In this document: positions 6,411 through 7,091 of the stretch, piece by piece
Numbering within the stretch: the stretch's first letter is position 1
How the letters are laid out: every line of letters starts with the position of its first letter
From: Deltaproteobacteria bacterium
GTDB lineage: Bacteria > Desulfobacterota_C > Deferrisomatia > Deferrisomatales > JACRMM01
Length of the DNA: 7,091 nt
Direction of reading: 5' to 3'
NCBI GenBank assembly: GCA_016218905.1
Contig: JACRCS010000408.1
Coordinates: 1-7,091 of the forward strand
Program-made: the position numbers and the translations under genes
Notes under the pieces: model-generated
Told to the model about the DNA's origin: nothing
Seen by the model: only the letters and a program-made list of their open reading frames with translations
Databases searched by the model: none

Positions 6411-7091
6411 ATGTCAGAAGATGCCGGAGCGGGCGAGGGAGCGGGCGTGGGCACGGAACTGCACGTCCTGGTGGTGGACGACTCGGAAGACGACGCGCTG
6501 CTGGTGCTGCGGGAGCTTCGGCGGGCCGGGTACGAGTGCGCCTTTCGGCGCGTGGAGACCGCGGAGGCGATGGACGCTGCCCTCGAGGAAGAGCACTGGG
6601 ACGTCGTCATCTCGGACTACAGCATGCCCCGCTTCAGCGGGCCCGCGGCCCTTTCACTGCTTCAAGACAAGGGTCTGGACCTCCCCTTCGTCATGGTTTC
6701 GAGGGTGATCGGGGAGGAGACGGCCGTGGAGGCCCTGCGGGCCGGCGCCCACGACTTCGTGATGAAGGGCAACCTGGCTCGACTCGCACCCGCGGTCGGA
6801 CGCGAGCTTCGGGAAGCCCAGGTTCGCCGAGAGCGGCGACAGGCCGCCGAGGCGCTGAGGGCGAGCGAAGAGCGGTTCCGGGAGCTGGCCGACCTGTTGC
6901 CCGAGACCGTCTTCGAAGCCGGGAACGACGGACTTCTGAGCTTCATCAACCGCAGGGGCCTGGATCTCTTCGGGTATCGCCTGGACGAGGTTCGAGCCGG
7001 TCTGCCGGTTCTCCAGCTGATCGCGGTCGAGGAGCGCCCGCGGGCGCAGGCCAACGTGGACTCCCGCCTCGGGGGAACGCGGGGCGCCGCC
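6411..7091 (+). CDS. Response-regulator receiver plus PAS signalling protein, N-terminal part, runs off the right edge
   Basis: There are 227 codons before the window ends. A CheY-like receiver domain spans about residues 17-135. It has LHVLVVDDSEDDA with acidic pair D23/D24, phosphoacceptor D69 in VVISDYSMP, switch S97 in FVMVS, and K119 in FVMKGNL. The stretch IGEETAVEALRAGAHD is typical of receivers fused to PAS domains. A charged, probably coiled-coil linker (about 131-157, REAQVRRERRQAAEALRASE) leads into a PAS domain (about 152 onward: ERFRELADLLPETVFE, FINRRGLDLFGY). The output domain is missing from view; a histidine kinase is commonest in such proteins, and GGDEF/EAL is possible. The ATG at 6411 has only a distant GGAGG (6389-6393). 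GTG at 6447, five bases after GGAG (6438-6441), would give MGTELHVLVVDD, a very normal receiver N-terminus, and may be the true start. It lies 154 bases from yejF and is probably a separate unit. Confidence 0.88.
   Translation, partial: MSEDAGAGEGAGVGTELHVLVVDDSEDDALLVLRELRRAGYECAFRRVETAEAMDAALEEEHWDVVISDYSMPRFSGPAALSLLQDKGLDLPFVMVSRVIGEETAVEALRAGAHDFVMKGNLARLAPAVGRELREAQVRRERRQAAEALRASEERFRELADLLPETVFEAGNDGLLSFINRRGLDLFGYRLDEVRAGLPVLQLIAVEERPRAQANVDSRLGGTRGAA

Overview
The window is high-GC, densely coded DNA from a Gram-negative bacterium. A Sec-type signal peptide on a solute-binding protein and a complete Yej-type ABC importer fit a proteobacterium or a relative in the old deltaproteobacterial group. 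The partial gene at the left edge reads as draT, the enzyme that switches nitrogenase off by ADP-ribosylation, so the organism is probably a nitrogen fixer. I cannot name a genus.

Layout. Positions 1-260 (minus strand) hold the first 86 codons of a draT-like gene that runs off the left edge. Positions 261-437 are a divergent promoter region. It carries a sigma-54-type -24/-12 element facing draT (274-289) and a sigma-70-like element facing the transporter operon (369-397). Positions 438-4424 hold yejA, yejB and yejE, packed 10 and 2 bases apart. Positions 4425-4627 are an unusual 203-base gap between yejE and yejF, full of seven-base tandem repeats. One pair at each end of the gap forms a perfect 14-base inverted repeat. 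The gap also holds an 18-codon leader ORF with a strong ribosome binding site. Positions 4628-6256 hold yejF. Positions 6257-6410 are a spacer with three alternating inverted-repeat arms and a possible promoter. From 6411 to the right edge is the start of a receiver-PAS signalling protein.

How the genes work together. YejA is the periplasmic (oligo)peptide-binding protein, YejB and YejE are the two membrane permeases, and YejF is a single polypeptide with both ATPase domains. Together they form one peptide importer. DraT and the receiver-PAS protein are separate units. Sharing a promoter region with draT does not show that the importer is nitrogen-regulated.

The most unusual part is the yejE-yejF junction. 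yejF has no Shine-Dalgarno sequence of its own, because a heptamer repeat occupies that place. The short upstream ORF has a near-ideal one and stops six bases before the yejF start, in the same frame. This suggests that translation of the ATPase depends on the leader ORF. No tRNA, rRNA, CRISPR array or insertion-sequence transposase was seen.
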